Positions 32,803 through 45,268 of a DNA stretch of 64,000 bases are shown piece after piece; positions within the stretch are counted from its first letter, which is position 1, and each line of letters opens with the position of its first letter. Both the position numbers and the translations under genes were made by a program. The notes under the pieces were generated by a model. It worked only from the letters and a program-made list of their open reading frames with translations, ran no database searches and had not been told where the DNA came from. Source of the DNA: Davidsoniella eucalypti (Eukaryota; Ascomycota; Sordariomycetes; Microascales; Ceratocystidaceae); contig RMBW01000081.1 of the NCBI GenBank assembly GCA_004009845.1, positions 62,001 through 126,000 on the forward strand, in the 5' to 3' direction.

Positions 32803-35304
32803 TAGTTATTTGGCCTGATCAATGATATCATAGGTGTATACCAGAGTTATGTACACATGACATGGACGATGGTGGCTAGGCACATATCATTATAAAAAAT
32901 TACAATGGCTTATGAGCCGCTTAGTACGCATCTCTGTGTTTTTGGCACGAAGAAAGTGACGCAATACATCGTCATGTATGGCTTCTACTAGTCTCAAACC
33001 GCAAGATTCTTCTTGTCAAGGCCGCTCAAGGCATTAGCCGTCACAACGTCATTCTCAATTAAAGTGGGTCTTGGGAGATGTACTGTGTTTGCCTAGACCT
33101 GTCAAGGTAGCATGATACTTTGTTTACGCTGCGGTAAGGCATATATAATAGGTACCGTTTTATCTGGGGACTCTTTTTGGCTGCGAATGTTCAGGGACTA
33201 ACTAGCTAAGGAGACAATAAAACATACTATAAACAGCCCACTGAAAGTACTGTACATACAAGGTTTTCTTTCTACTGCTGGGCACGAGTTGAGCTTGTGG
33301 CAATATATTTTGTATGTAGGAATAGGTTTGTAAGACAGGGTGTTGTTGTGTTTGGTGCGTGTTTCCGCTTTGTCATAGGGAAGCAGAAGTGTCATGCACT
33401 GTTGAGAGCAAAAGGTGAGAAACATAAGAGAGAATAATGCATGATATAGTAGGCAATGTGTTCTCTTTAAGCTCGTAGCTAGCCTTGTGATAGAGCCATT
33501 TTTATTTTTATTTTTATTGTTTGATGCCGACAGACTACCGCGGTGAACTTCAAGGTAGTCACCCAACCCCGAGAGAAAGACCCCACCTTATTGCTTCTTT
33601 TGGCGGCTGCTGCTTTTGGACAGTAAATACATGCTGGTACTATTTGTTTTTTTCCTTTTCACCCTAACCCACCTTATTGACTACAACCGAACTGCCTCTT
33701 CTTATAGCAGTAGACGCAGTAGGCTTAAGGCACGATTTTCTTTTTTCGATTTTCAACGCCCGACAATCAGAGTACATGAACTCCTCCTCCACATCTTCTT
33801 CTGCTTCCTCCTCACATCATCTCTCTCTTGCTAGAGCTGGCGCCGGTTCTGTCTAGCCTATCTAGCATTAGCATTAGCATTGCTGTTTATCATTCATTCT
33901 CTTACGGCTAGCGGGATCTGAGGAAGAGGCAAAAGGCGACTTTTTCTTGTTGATTGATTGAAGACAAGACTCACCTCGTAGCTCGACTTTTAGCAAAGAG
34001 AGAAAAAGAGGCTAAATCTGCGGCCTACCTTTTATTTTTTCATTTTTTTATGACCAAAGTGGGCGTCGATCCGATTAGCCCGTGATCTTTTTATCTCTTC
34101 ATTTTTTCCTCTCCATTTGCCAATTCAGTTGGTACACCCAATTCTTTCCTCCGAGAAGCGTCAGCTTCATCTTTCCTCTTTCTTTTTTTTCTTTTTTCTC
34201 TTTGCCAACCTGACGTTTAGGTTGCAACATCACGAGGCTATATTTCTTACATTGAGAGCCATTGACTGGGCCCAGAGCTTAAGCTTCTTTTCAAGATGGT
34301 GAGTCCCTAGTCCCTCTGCCTTCCATATGTCGCTTGTTATACACAATTGCATGTATAGCCGGCACAGTTCCCTTCCAGAGAATCGTCATGGTGGGCGCTG
34401 CTTCACGGTCGCAGCCTTGGGCCCATGTTTTGCTATGTTTAGTTGCTTAGTGAGTGGGTGGAGTGCATATCACTGTTTTCTGTGCTCTTGGCTTTGTTAC
34501 TGCGGATGTCGATAGGCAAACAAGCTATAACCAACTGTTGTTGCGCTATGATATCTTGGCCCTGCTTGATATTCCGAGCAACTGCACTTGGAGATATCTA
34601 ATGCCTTTCACTGCCTACTTTTGGGCTGAGGAAACAAGACAAGGAACAAAAAAGCGAAGAATAGTCTCTGTATCAAACTGCACTCAGCATACGCCATGCA
34701 CGCGAGTCCAGCGTAACGTTATCGTAGCCTTGTGAGCTCTACAGCGAAGCCACCAAATACTCAGTCTAGATTTTGGATTCCTTGTTTTGGGTTCCTTCGT
34801 CTATAACGCCCAACGCAAAGGCGCCTCACCTTTGCCGTCTGAATCTCGCACTCGATCTAGTCCGGCCTGTTTGTTAATTGCTGTATGCACAGCTGTTGCT
34901 ACTGTTACTTGATTGTCACCACCCTGGTTTCTGCCGCCGCAGCTTGTTACTTTCTTTGGTTACTGCTGCTGTTTCGCAGTAAAGCTTATGCTAGCTGCCA
35001 GGCCATTTTCTCTTCTTTCGCTCACCCCGCCATTTATACGACATGGGCTTTTATTTCTTTGCACTGTCGTCGCCCACTTCATTACAAAACACATACACAA
35101 CAATTGCATTACAGACATCTACGCATTAATCCATTACACAACTGCTTCGCTTCGCTTTGCAACGCACGCATCCGGGAACCCTAGAATTTCTTCTCTAGAG
35201 CTCTGCTGCATTTTTGCCCTTCGTGTGGCGTCTCTATTTGCTAGACACTTGTCGGCTAACAACTGCCGCCCCTCGTACAGAATAACCTCAACTCGCCTAA
35301 TAAG
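32803..35304. promoter_or_regulatory. Upstream region and possible leader intron of UBP15
   Basis: 2.5 kb between the PDK-type gene and UBP15, rich in pyrimidine tracts. An ATG at 34296-34298 is directly followed by the donor GTGAGT, and an acceptor TCGTACAG ends at 35280. Splicing these joins ATG to AATAAC and stays in frame with the UBP15 start at 35305 (eight extra codons). This suggests a 982-bp leader intron with an alternative start. ORFs 34454-34735 and 34885-35353 would then be intronic noise. Confidence 0.4.
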
Positions 35305-38300
35305 ATGGCCATCGACGACGGCGACGTCCACGGCCACCCCGAAGCCGTGGTGAACATCACCGAGCCCGCCACCGCCGATAGCGACGACCAGATGCAAGAC
35401 ATAATCATGGCCAACGACTGTATGTCCTCACCCTCTTCTCTTCCTCTTTGATCCCAGTCCACTTGAGAGCGGTGCTTTTGTACGGCGCCCCCAGAGCTGC
35501 CAAAAAGAAGCAATTAGCCGTGGGCACTATCAAATCGATCTTCCATAAGCAATGCATCGTGCCCCCTCTCGAGCTTGTCAATGAACCTGTACTGAGCTGT
35601 CTTAGAGCCATCAGCTCTAATCTGCACAATATTGGGAAACTTAGAAACTAGATTGAATGTTGTATGCTGTTTTCATATGCTTCAAGGACTTCAAACTGTC
35701 TAAGCCTATATTCCCTTGGGACTGGCATCCGTTAACGCTTTAATTCATTCTATAGTCGAGGCCATGAAGGAGCACGTCTTCACACCTATCGCAGAAAACC
35801 CCGCCATTATCGAGGATGTATACAACACCTGGACTGTCGAGAACTGGCGCTCCATGGCGAAGAAGGAACATGGCCCGATATTCCAAGCTGGTGGCTTTCC
35901 CTGGTAAGATCAGCGACCTTCTTGTCTATATCAGTGATGCTCCAAAAAGCCGGTAACTAACACCTTTGTGACTGACAGGCGGGTGCTCCTCTTCCCCCAT
36001 GGAAACAATGTTGATCATTGTTCCATCTATCTAGAGCACGGCTTTCAACCCGAAGAAATTCCGCCGAATTGGAGTTGCTGTGTACAGTTTGCGCTTGTCC
36101 TCTGGAACCCCAAGGACCCTTCCATCTTCCATGAACATAGCGCGCACCATAGATTTACTCCCGAGGAGAGTGATTGGGGCTTCACACGGTTCATAGAAAT
36201 CAGAAAGCTCATGCACCCCCAGTCTGATGACTCGCGCCCATTCCTCGAGGACGACAACGTCCAGATCACCGCATATCTTCGTATCGTTCAAGACGAGACG
36301 GGCGTATTGTGGCACAGCCTTAACAACTACGATTCCAAGAAGGAGACTGGCTATGTCGGTCTCAAGAACCAAGGTGCCACTTGCTACCTCAACTCACTTC
36401 TGCAATCGCTTTATGTCACCAACGCCTTCCGTAAGGTCAGTAGTAATCTGGACACATGCAAACTCAAGCCGGCAATTTTTCAGTACTAACCTCTGGTATT
36501 CTTTTATGTACAGGCCATCTATGATATCCCAACCGAAAACGATTTCAACAGCGCATACACACTCCAGCAATTGTTCTATCAGCTTCAGACCTCTGATCAA
36601 GCCGTTAGCACCCTAGAACTTACAAAATCATTCGGGTGGGATACTAAGCAAGTATTCGAGCAACAAGACGTCCAAGAACTATCTAGAAAGCTCATGGAAC
36701 GAATGGAAGAAAAAATGAAGGGCACCAAGGCCGAAAAAGTTCTTCCTGATATGTTTAGTGGCAAAATCAAAACCTATATCAGCTGTATCAACGTCAACTA
36801 CGAATCCAGCCGTATCGAGGACTTCTGGGACATCCAGTTGAACGTTAGTGGTAACCAAAACCTGGAGGACAGCTTCAAGGACTACATTCAAGTTGAGAAG
36901 CTAGAGGGCGACAATCAGTACTATGCTGGTGAAACTCATAAACTACAAGATGCCAAGAAGGGCGTCATCTTCACAGCCTTCCCCGATGTGTTGCACTTGC
37001 AACTAAAACGCTTCGAGTATGATTTTGAGCGCGACGCTCTGATGAAAATCAACGACCGCCACGAATTTCCCGAAGAGTTCGACGCCGCTCCTTACCTTTC
37101 CGAAGATGCAGAGAAGGCCGATGAGCCCTGGGAATATCAACTACATGGTGTTCTTGTGCATAGCGGTGTGCTCGACGCCGGCCATTACTATGCTTACTTG
37201 AAGCCCAAGAAAGATGGCTGGTTTTACCGCTTCGACGACGACAAGGTCGTCAAGGCTACTTTGCGCGAGGTTCTAGAGGAAAACTATGGCGGTGCTCACC
37301 CAACCCCACTTAACCGTCGTAACATGCCTCCGCGGAAACAGCCAGTCATGCGCATGAACAGCGCTTACATGTTGGTTTATATTCGCAAGTCGCGACTGGA
37401 TCGTGTGCTCTGTCCCGTCACCCAAGACGACATCCCACAGCACATTCGTACGCGATCCCATTTCTTAACTCTTTTACACCGACGATATCTTACTAATCCG
37501 TTCCGATCATTGCTATAGAAACCCAATATGAAGAAGAGCTTGCTCTGAAGGAGGCCCGCCGCAAGGAGCGCGAAGAAGCCCATCTATACCGAAACATTAA
37601 ATACGCGACCATGGATACCTTCAAGAATTATGACGGCACTGATCTCGGCAACTTTGAGCAACTCCGAACCGATAATCCCGCTTCGCCCAAGATCAAGCGT
37701 GTTCTGCGCACCATGCTTCTGTCAGAGTTGCGTGATGAATTCGCTACTGAGCTCGGCGTCCCGAGTCATAGAGTCCGTATGTGGCAAATGGTTAATCGCC
37801 AAAACAAGACTACTAGGCCAGATGCGCCTTTGATAGATCTCCGCCAAACGGTCGATAATGCCTGGACTAGAGCAGCATCTCAACGCGAACCTGCGATGCG
37901 CTTGTTCATCGAAGTTGCCGACGCCGTAGATGTTGACGATCAACCGGTGTGGCCCAACTACAACATGCAGCATGGCGTCGTTGCCAAGGGAAATGTCATC
38001 TTCCTATTCATCAAGTGCTTCGACGTTGTCACCCAGACGCTACGCGGTATTGGCCATGTATATGTAGAGAAGTCGAAGAAGGTCGAAGAGCTGGTGCCGC
38101 ATATCGCTAAGCTCATGGAATGGACGGAAAAGTCCCATCTCGACGATAAAATCATGATGTGGGAGGAGATCAAACCTACGATGATTGAGCCTCTTAAGGG
38201 TAAGACTACTTTCCAGGCTGCAGAACTCGTCGACGGTGACATAATCTGCTTCCAACGTGCCAGTGAGAAGAAGGGCACTTCCCATGTCTTGGAGAAGGCT

Positions 38301-39474
38301 CTTGGTCTAGGCGACAAAGACAAGGCCGACAAAGTCAGCAATGAGACAGCCAACTTGGCGCTGGATCATTGTGAGGATGCCCCCAAGTACTACGATTTCT
38401 TGTATTTCAAGAAATCACTCCAATTAGCGCCTCATCCAGCCCGTTGCGATGCAACCAAGTATACGGGCTTCCAGGTCACAGTGAGCGCTAAGACGACCTA
38501 CGAAGGCCTTACAGAGCGTCTTGGTCGGCAACTTGGGGTACCGGGCACACATTTGCGTCTATGGACTATCAATCCCACTACCGGCAATCCGAAGACGGCG
38601 GTGAGACGAAACACCAACGGCACGGTACAAACGATCATGGCGCCTGCGGGCTACGGCCAGTTCAACCCGCCACATCGGCCAGATGCACTATACTTCGAGG
38701 TGCTCGACATGTCCCTAGCCGAAATGGACATGAAGAAGAACGTCAAACTGGTCTGGCTGAGTGACGGTGTCGCCAAGGAAGAGCCTGTCGATGTGCTAGT
38801 CAACAAGAACGGTATTGTGCAGGATGTGATTGCGGCGCTGATTAACAAGCACAACTTGAAATCCGAGGAAGAGGCCGGTATTATGCGGATATACGAAGTC
38901 ACCAACTTCCGCTTCTACCGTGAACTACCCCGCGACTTCAACGTGATTAACATGCACGAATATTCAACAGCCTTTGTCGAGCGTGTGCCACCTGATGAAC
39001 TTCTAGTCCCAAAGGAAGAACGCCGCTATGCTCATGCCTTCCATTTCCATGGCGAACCAGCAAGGGTACACGGAGTACCCTTCAAATTTTTGATTGTCCA
39101 GGTAAGGAGACACCACATATCGTGCATTATAGCAGACTGGCTACAAGCACAAAGATACTAACATTGTCTAATAATAGGACGAGACCTTCGCCGACACCAA
39201 GAAGCGCCTAGAAAAGCGCACTGGCTTCAAGGGAAAGTCGTTCGAGAAGATCAAATTCGCGTTAGTTGAGCGGTCTCGCTTCTCCAACCCAACCTACCTC
39301 AACGACGGTAAGTTTTCATTCGTTCTCATCTACAGACTACACAATTGCTAACTTACTCATACAGATGACATACTCAGCAATCTCATATCTCCCAGCAATG
39401 ACGAGTGTATTGGCCTCGATCATCCAGATCGTTCACGCATGCAGCGTGGCGGTGGCGACTTGTTCCTTAACTAA
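35305..39474 (+). CDS. UBP15: Ubiquitin C-terminal hydrolase Ubp15/USP7 type
   Basis: Cysteine deubiquitinase with the USP7 layout. Exons 35305-35419, 35756-35903, 35979-36435, 36514-37447, 37519-39101, 39178-39307 and 39365-39474 give 1158 residues. The N-terminal MATH/TRAF domain (about 45-190) includes [16 protein letters not shown]. The USP domain begins [20 protein letters not shown] with catalytic Cys223; the His box [20 protein letters not shown] holds His464. The C-terminal half matches the USP7 ICP0-binding and ubiquitin-like region, ending in the conserved GLDHPDRSR...NYLN-like terminus (here [15 protein letters not shown]). All six junctions restore family sequence. Yeast Ubp15 and S. 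pombe Ubp21/22 act in endocytosis, cell-cycle control and peroxisome export. A further upstream start at 34296 is possible. Confidence 0.95.
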
Positions 39475-40445
39475 GCGCGGCATATATATCATGAGTAGTA
39501 ACCATCAGCTTGTATACTTATTTTTTTTCTATTCTTGTTACGTTTCAATCTCTTCTTGATACAAGGTCGATATCAATACCAATGTGCAGACAAACACAAC
39601 ATGAAGGCTAGCAAGAAGTGTATAGCTAGCTAGCTTGATCTCAACTGTTTTTTTCATCTCTATCACCATGAATTCTTGAGCAATGATACGAGTTTACTCA
39701 AGTATAGATACCAATAGTAGTACATATCATATATTGAGCAATAAGAGACCACAACAACTTACATGTACATACAGCAACTATTGTTAGCTTTAGGGTTCCG
39801 GTCTTTTCGCATTTACAAATACAAGTACATATTATACCGAACAGCGAAAGGATTTAGGGTTGTTTTTTTAGCGAGATGTTACATGGTAGGTCTCACTACT
39901 GTCACAGGACTCTGAGAAGCTTGCGTGTACGTTTTTGATGTGCGAAGTTTAGCAGCACTTGTTTGTTTCGTTAGACTGTTACGTATAGCAAGAGTTATAA
40001 GATGACAGAGTTGACAGAAATATTTACAGATCTGTGTTAGGGTTATTTCACATAATATAGTGATATGAATTTTCTTTTTTTAATTTCCTCAACTCTGGTG
40101 ACAAGAACCAAGAGTCTTGTTGTATATTGTATTTTCCTAGTAGAATACTAACTAAATAAGGAAGTTCTTCCGCCGTCTTCCTAACCAAAAAAGTGGTATC
40201 GAGATGATTTATTTTTCCCTCGGCCATTGAACATATGGCGTATAATATTATGAATAATATAACATGACTCCGAGACATTGCCGTGCAATGCCAAAGCCAA
40301 AAACAGAACAAGCGTAACAAAAAAAAAAAAAAAAAGCAATAACAAAAAGGCAAGTATTAAAACAGATGCATGAAAAGACGTGCTCTCACTTCAACATGAG
40401 ACACAGCATGGTAAACTCATTCTCTCTCTCCCATCTCTACTCTAT
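39475..40445. other. Convergent 3' intergenic region
   Basis: About 970 bp between the ends of UBP15 and the PEBP-like gene. Contains a run of A at about 40320-40335 and AT-rich sequence. The frame at 40048-40353 is T-rich low complexity and unsupported. Confidence 0.45.
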
Positions 40446-41294
40446 TTACAGGCCCATAAAGCCAGCACCGACAGTCAGCAAGCAGATGGTGACGGCAGCG
40501 GACCGGGACAGGGTGATGCCCTGGCCGGCACTTATGACGGCGGTAGTAGTAGCTGAAGCACTAGTGCTTGACTTAGCCGAGCCGGAGGAAGTAGCAGTTC
40601 CGTTCTTGGAGGCCGAGTCAGTAGTAGTGTTTGAAGACACGTTAGTATCACCGTTGGTGACGTTGAAGAAAGCACCTCCGTTCAGAGTCTTGTCCAGACC
40701 GGTAGTGGGGAAGACAGTGGTAGGATCGAAACCGAGACGGGTTTGAGTGGCGTTCTTGAGGAACGTTAGAGCGGAGGAAGAGATGTCTGTGTGGTTGGCT
40801 AGCACGAGGACATAGCGGTGAGAGAGAGGCGTTATGGCAGGCGGTGCGGGACCGGCGTAGGAAGCCAGAGGGGTGGTTCCGGTGGCTGGGGTTAGTTGCC
40901 AGACGGTCTTGCCGTTGAGAGTGGTGGAGTTGGAGGTCTTCATGTTGGTGATGGCCCAGTGTAGCAGAGTGGTTCTGCCGGTAGATGAAGTGTTGGAGGG
41001 AACGTCCATGTCAATCATGAAGACGGCGAATTCACCGATCAGAGGAGTGCTGAAGGCAATCTTGGGGACAGTCTGAGTGTCTATTTCATAGAGTTAGTGT
41101 CTTGATGTATAGAAGATGGAATATGGTGCTTAGGGATTGTACATACCGTCTTTGGCCATCACGACGCCATCGGTGATGGTGGTCGAGCCATAGGCAACGA
41201 TCAGCTGGTTGGTAGTCGACGGAGAGAAACCAGCGGGGGTAGCTGCCAAGGCCAAGGCGACCGAGGAGATCATGGAAGCAAAAGAAGCCTTCAT
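40446..41294 (-). CDS. Secreted PEBP-like protein, predicted GPI-anchored
   Basis: Phosphatidylethanolamine-binding-protein fold. Exons 41147-41294 and 40446-41080 (66-bp intron, GTATGT...ATAG) give 260 residues. A signal peptide is visible (MKASFASMISSVALALAA). PEBP marks follow: MIDMDVPS, TTLLHWAITNM, SYAGPAPP and SHRYVLVL. Many N-glycosylation sequons occur (NTSS, NSTT, NHTD, NATQ, NVTN, NVSS, NGTA). After a Ser/Thr-rich stretch the protein ends in a hydrophobic tail (VTICLLTVGAGFMGL), the usual signal for GPI attachment. Likely sited at the plasma membrane or cell wall. The function of fungal secreted PEBP proteins is not established; ligand binding is inferred from the fold only. Confidence 0.88.
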
Positions 41295-43913
41295 TGTGAA
41301 TGTGTATGTGTTTTGATTTTGATTGGAGATGGCAAGGAGAAGTTCAACTCGAGAGAACAACTGATCAGATAGGAAAGCAAAAAGGGATATTAAGAACACC
41401 ACAAGAGAAAAGATGATAGAATTAAAATAAAATAAAACAGCAAATAAAAGGCTCGATCAACGAGAAATAAAGACAATAAAAGCACGATAGAAGATTCCGG
41501 ATCTTTGTGTGTATAAAAGAAGCGAAAAGGGCCAAGACAAAAAAGATCTTAGAGACAGTTGAATATGATAAGAAAATAAAAATATAAAAATATAAAACAA
41601 CCTGGAAAAAAGAAAGCGAGACTCTCCAACTTTAAAAGAAAGATTTCACGATTAGGTTAACAGTATCAAGCCGTGCCCGCATCTCTTTAATAGCCGGCTA
41701 AGTTTACAATAATAATAATAAAAGGGACTTGATTTTGTTTGCTCTTGTTTTTTTCTTGCGCAACGCAAAGTCAGGATGCGGCTCCAGAAACACAAACTAA
41801 AGTTATGCTCTAACACACACATGGTGGTAATTGTATGGGATTTAGCTGGGGCTCTTTTTTTTTTATCAAAGTTCACTCCCTTGCTTTCTTTGAACTCTTC
41901 CTCTGGTTCCTCCTCGTCATGGGTTTATTACGCAAGCTTCTTCCTTTTTTGCCGGTCGTCGTTTATGTTTGAGGCATAAGTCACACGCAATTGTATCATC
42001 CAATAGCCTATTTAGCATAGTACATACACTCCATGTATAGTTATACCGACTCCCCACCGTCTTACTTCTTAATGGTTAGTCGGCCGAGACGAGATCAAAG
42101 ACATAATACCAGTGTCCTGTACGACTCTATCAACTGCAATAGCAACGGCAGCATTGATGGCTAAAACGCTCTGTTCTCTTTCCGTTTCTTTCACGGCACG
42201 GCTTAAATTGGACAGAGCCTTATAAAAGCAACGCTTTTCTTGGCCCAAAAGAATCAATCAATACTTTATACTGAAGAATATAAAGAAGAAGAAAAAAAAT
42301 TGTAAAGAAAATCCTACTCTTTTTCTCCCTGGCAGGGAAGTTTGAAACAACCGCGGGCCAAGGCGGCGTTTGTGTCAAATTGCCAAAGTTGCTCGTTTTG
42401 ATGCTCGTTTTGACTTGACGTTCTAAGTGGAGCTTTGACTCGAGAAAGAAAGAGAAAAAAAAGAGGAAGAAGGACCGTGTAAGCGTCTAGGGTTGTCCTA
42501 AGGTCTGTAAATAAACGGCCAATATACCAGAAGAGTACACAATTAAAAATCTACACTTGATAGTTTCTGTAGAAATTGAGTCACAAATATATATTAGTAC
42601 TAGTTAGTTAAATGACGAGGCTTTTGTTTCTCCCCCAAAAGAAAATTGTACACATGTATGAGGCTGTCTTGTTGTTGTGTCTGGCGTTTCAAAATACGCA
42701 ACATTCGTAAGGGTTAGTTGGGCATCAAAAACAACACACACCTCACTAGCAGGACGTCGATCTATAAGACGTAGAAAATTCAACATTAACGTCATGTTGA
42801 GGCTATAATGATCGAGATCAACAAGAATAACGTGATTCATTTATCTCTCTTCTCCTTTCCCTCTCTGTCCATTGTTTGCCCAGTGAAGATCCAGACCCTG
42901 TTATCTTATTATGGTCACTTTTCGCCATGTTTCTATACGCATAGATACAAAAAGCTGGTCGAAGAAACCTTTCATGTTGAATGTCACCCTAATCCGTTTC
43001 ACTGTCCAAGACTGTGTTGAGGGGGTAGTTGCGCCATCTAGTTTCTGTGCTGTCTTAGGATAGACACCGGGAGTCCCAACTTGATATGGCAAAGTTCATT
43101 ATTTTCCATTTTCTTCTCTTTTTATTTTTTTTTGCTCTCGTGATGGTTGGTATGCCACAAACAATCTTATTCCGTTTAGGTTATAGGCGAATGCTACCCA
43201 TGGATGTGGTGGAACCTCTACAATACATTGTATAGCTCTGTACCGAGTGTCTGACCTTTTACAGCCACAGAGTTCATCTGCCAGCGATGTTAACTGAGAG
43301 ACATCTGAATTGTCTTCCCTGGATGTGATATAAAATGATTAACCCGGATGACACTTCAGCGCCGAGATGATCGCCATCACCATCCTTTTTACAGTCTACA
43401 TTTGGACTATGGCAGAGGCCTGACGTATATAAGGCATGATTTTTCTGTGCTTGGCGGTAAAACATCGTGACGGACCACTCGCTTGGTCTTGACTACTTTT
43501 TGTTTTTTGATATGAGTGAAGCTGAATTTTCATGGGTATTACTTTGGGTAGACAGAAAATGGTCAGAAGATCATGTTGGAGAAAGGGTTTCGTAGGCCTG
43601 GAAGTTGAAACAACTAGGGGGAAAGAGAGACATAATTGTGCTTTGATTACAGAATATGATCAGAAAATGCTTGCTTAGTATTGTACAGATGAGAAGACAT
43701 GGAAATTGATATCATGTAGTAAGAAGATGAAGATGACCGAAACGCCAACCTGCTGCAGTAAAAATAACATCAAAAAGACAGAAAAATAAGAGATAACGAA
43801 ACAAGATCAACGACCTCTGATGCTTAGCATGAGGAGAGATTGTGTATATCGATAACCTCTTGACGATTTTTGGAGAGAATGAGAAAAGAAGAGGGAAATG
43901 GATAGAAGAAAGT
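41295..43913. other. 2.6-kb intergenic region
   Basis: Upstream of the PEBP-like gene and downstream of YJU2. Purine-rich stretch next to the PEBP start (pyrimidine-rich on its strand) fits a promoter. A minus-strand frame at 42604-42840 encodes HVILVDLDHYSLN and may be a gene remnant, but has no support beyond its look. No other feature recognised. Confidence 0.4.
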
Positions 43914-44941
43914 CTAGACTAGCGGCTTCTTTTTTTTGATGCCGAGAGCCGCCGAATAGTTCTTCTTCTTCTTGACCGTGCGCTTGAACGCCGGTGCTGG
44001 ATCGACTAATGGTATCTTTTTGGCGGCTATTGGTGCATTTGAAGCAGAACGTGATGAGGTGCTTTCGCCAGGTGTTTTGGAAGGTTGTGATATAGAGGTA
44101 GAAACAGACGCCGATGCCGCAGAAGAAGAAGACTCGGCAACATCATGGCTGTTGACCTCATCTTCCTCGATGATTTCGTCCATTTCCTCCAGTTGTAAGT
44201 CGTCTAAGAGCTTGCTATCCCGAGCTGCTGCAAACGCCCGTCTGGCTGCTTCCTCATCTTCCTGGTCTTGTCTCTGCAGTTCTTCGTCGACTGACTCGGT
44301 CAGACCAGCGGCAAAGTCCACGCCTTCCTTGGCTGCCATTTGTATGCGCGCATTGCGATGTCTAATGGCATCCAAAGCATCAGCGGCAGCCATCTCACGC
44401 TGAGCATCCATATTCTTCGCTTCCAGGTCTGCCATGGCATCGTGCTCCTCTTTGCCTTCCGCCTCTGCTTCTTCGCGTTCGAGACGGTCAAGACGTTGCT
44501 CCTCAGACTCTTCCTCCTCGCTCTTATTCCACCACGGCTCCTGGTTGCGCACGGCGCCAGAGACCATGGCATAGTTGTTGTTCTTGGGGTCGGTGCGGAA
44601 GATGATTTCGGAGCTGCATCGGGTGCATTTGATGTGGAAGAAGTAGATCTGGATGCCGAGATAGCGCTCATCGGGCGGAGTCACTTTTCGAGAGTTGAAC
44701 TTGCGGCCGCGGTAGATGAATTCGCCACAGGTCGTACAGCGCATTGCGTAGGGCGCCATAAGACGAACTGTTTGCGTCTTCGGCCCCGTTTGCTTCGGCC
44801 CGCGCCGCTTCGCGATGTTCGATGGGTCGAAGTCCCATGGGTAGTATTTGGCTGTGATGGTCTGGGTTAGCAAAGGTTGCTGTGCTGTGCGACAAAGGCA
44901 TGGATTGGGAGAAGCTCACTGAGAACTTTTCTTTCGGACAT
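43914..44941 (-). CDS. YJU2: Splicing factor Yju2/Cwc16 (CCDC94)
   Basis: Spliceosome component that joins the NineTeen-associated complex and promotes the first transesterification. Exons 44920-44941 and 43914-44851 (68-bp intron) give 319 residues and restore the family N terminus MSERKVLTKYYPWDFDPS. The zinc-binding motif is seen as MRCTTCGEFIYRG and HIKCTRCSSEI. TDPKNNNYAMVSGAVRNQEPW follows. The C-terminal half is Glu/Ala-rich and predicted coiled coil, then Ser-rich, ending KKKKNYSAALGIKKKKPLV, a basic tail usual for the family. It diverges from KIN17 over 327 bp, so the two may share a promoter. Confidence 0.96.
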
Positions 44942-45268
44942 CTTGTCAGTGTTTCTTGTCGATTGATTGATTTCCCGTCAAAGTAAACGTAAAAGTGCGA
45001 ATAGGTTAGCTGGGGAAACTGGTGAAGCGCAAGGCTGATAATTGAATTCGAGGCTACTCAGGAAAATGCCAAATGACGTTTGGCTTTATTTTGGCGTGGA
45101 TAAGATAAGAAGGCTGCTTAGTCATCCCTTTTTTCTGCCCATAACACCAAGCATCCTTTGCGACAACCGCAACAAGAGGCAAAGGGTGAGATTTCGCCAT
45201 TGCACGCCAATTATTTATTTAAAGACCCCCCGTTTCTCTGCTGTTTAGCTCTGCGTAATTCAGACAAA
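44942..45268. promoter_or_regulatory. Divergent promoter, YJU2 and KIN17
   Basis: 327 bp between two divergent start codons. No named motif assigned. Short spacing makes coordinated expression of these two nuclear RNA/DNA-processing genes plausible. Confidence 0.5.

Noticed and set aside
44340..44870. 176-codon plus-strand frame
   Set aside because: Antisense to YJU2.
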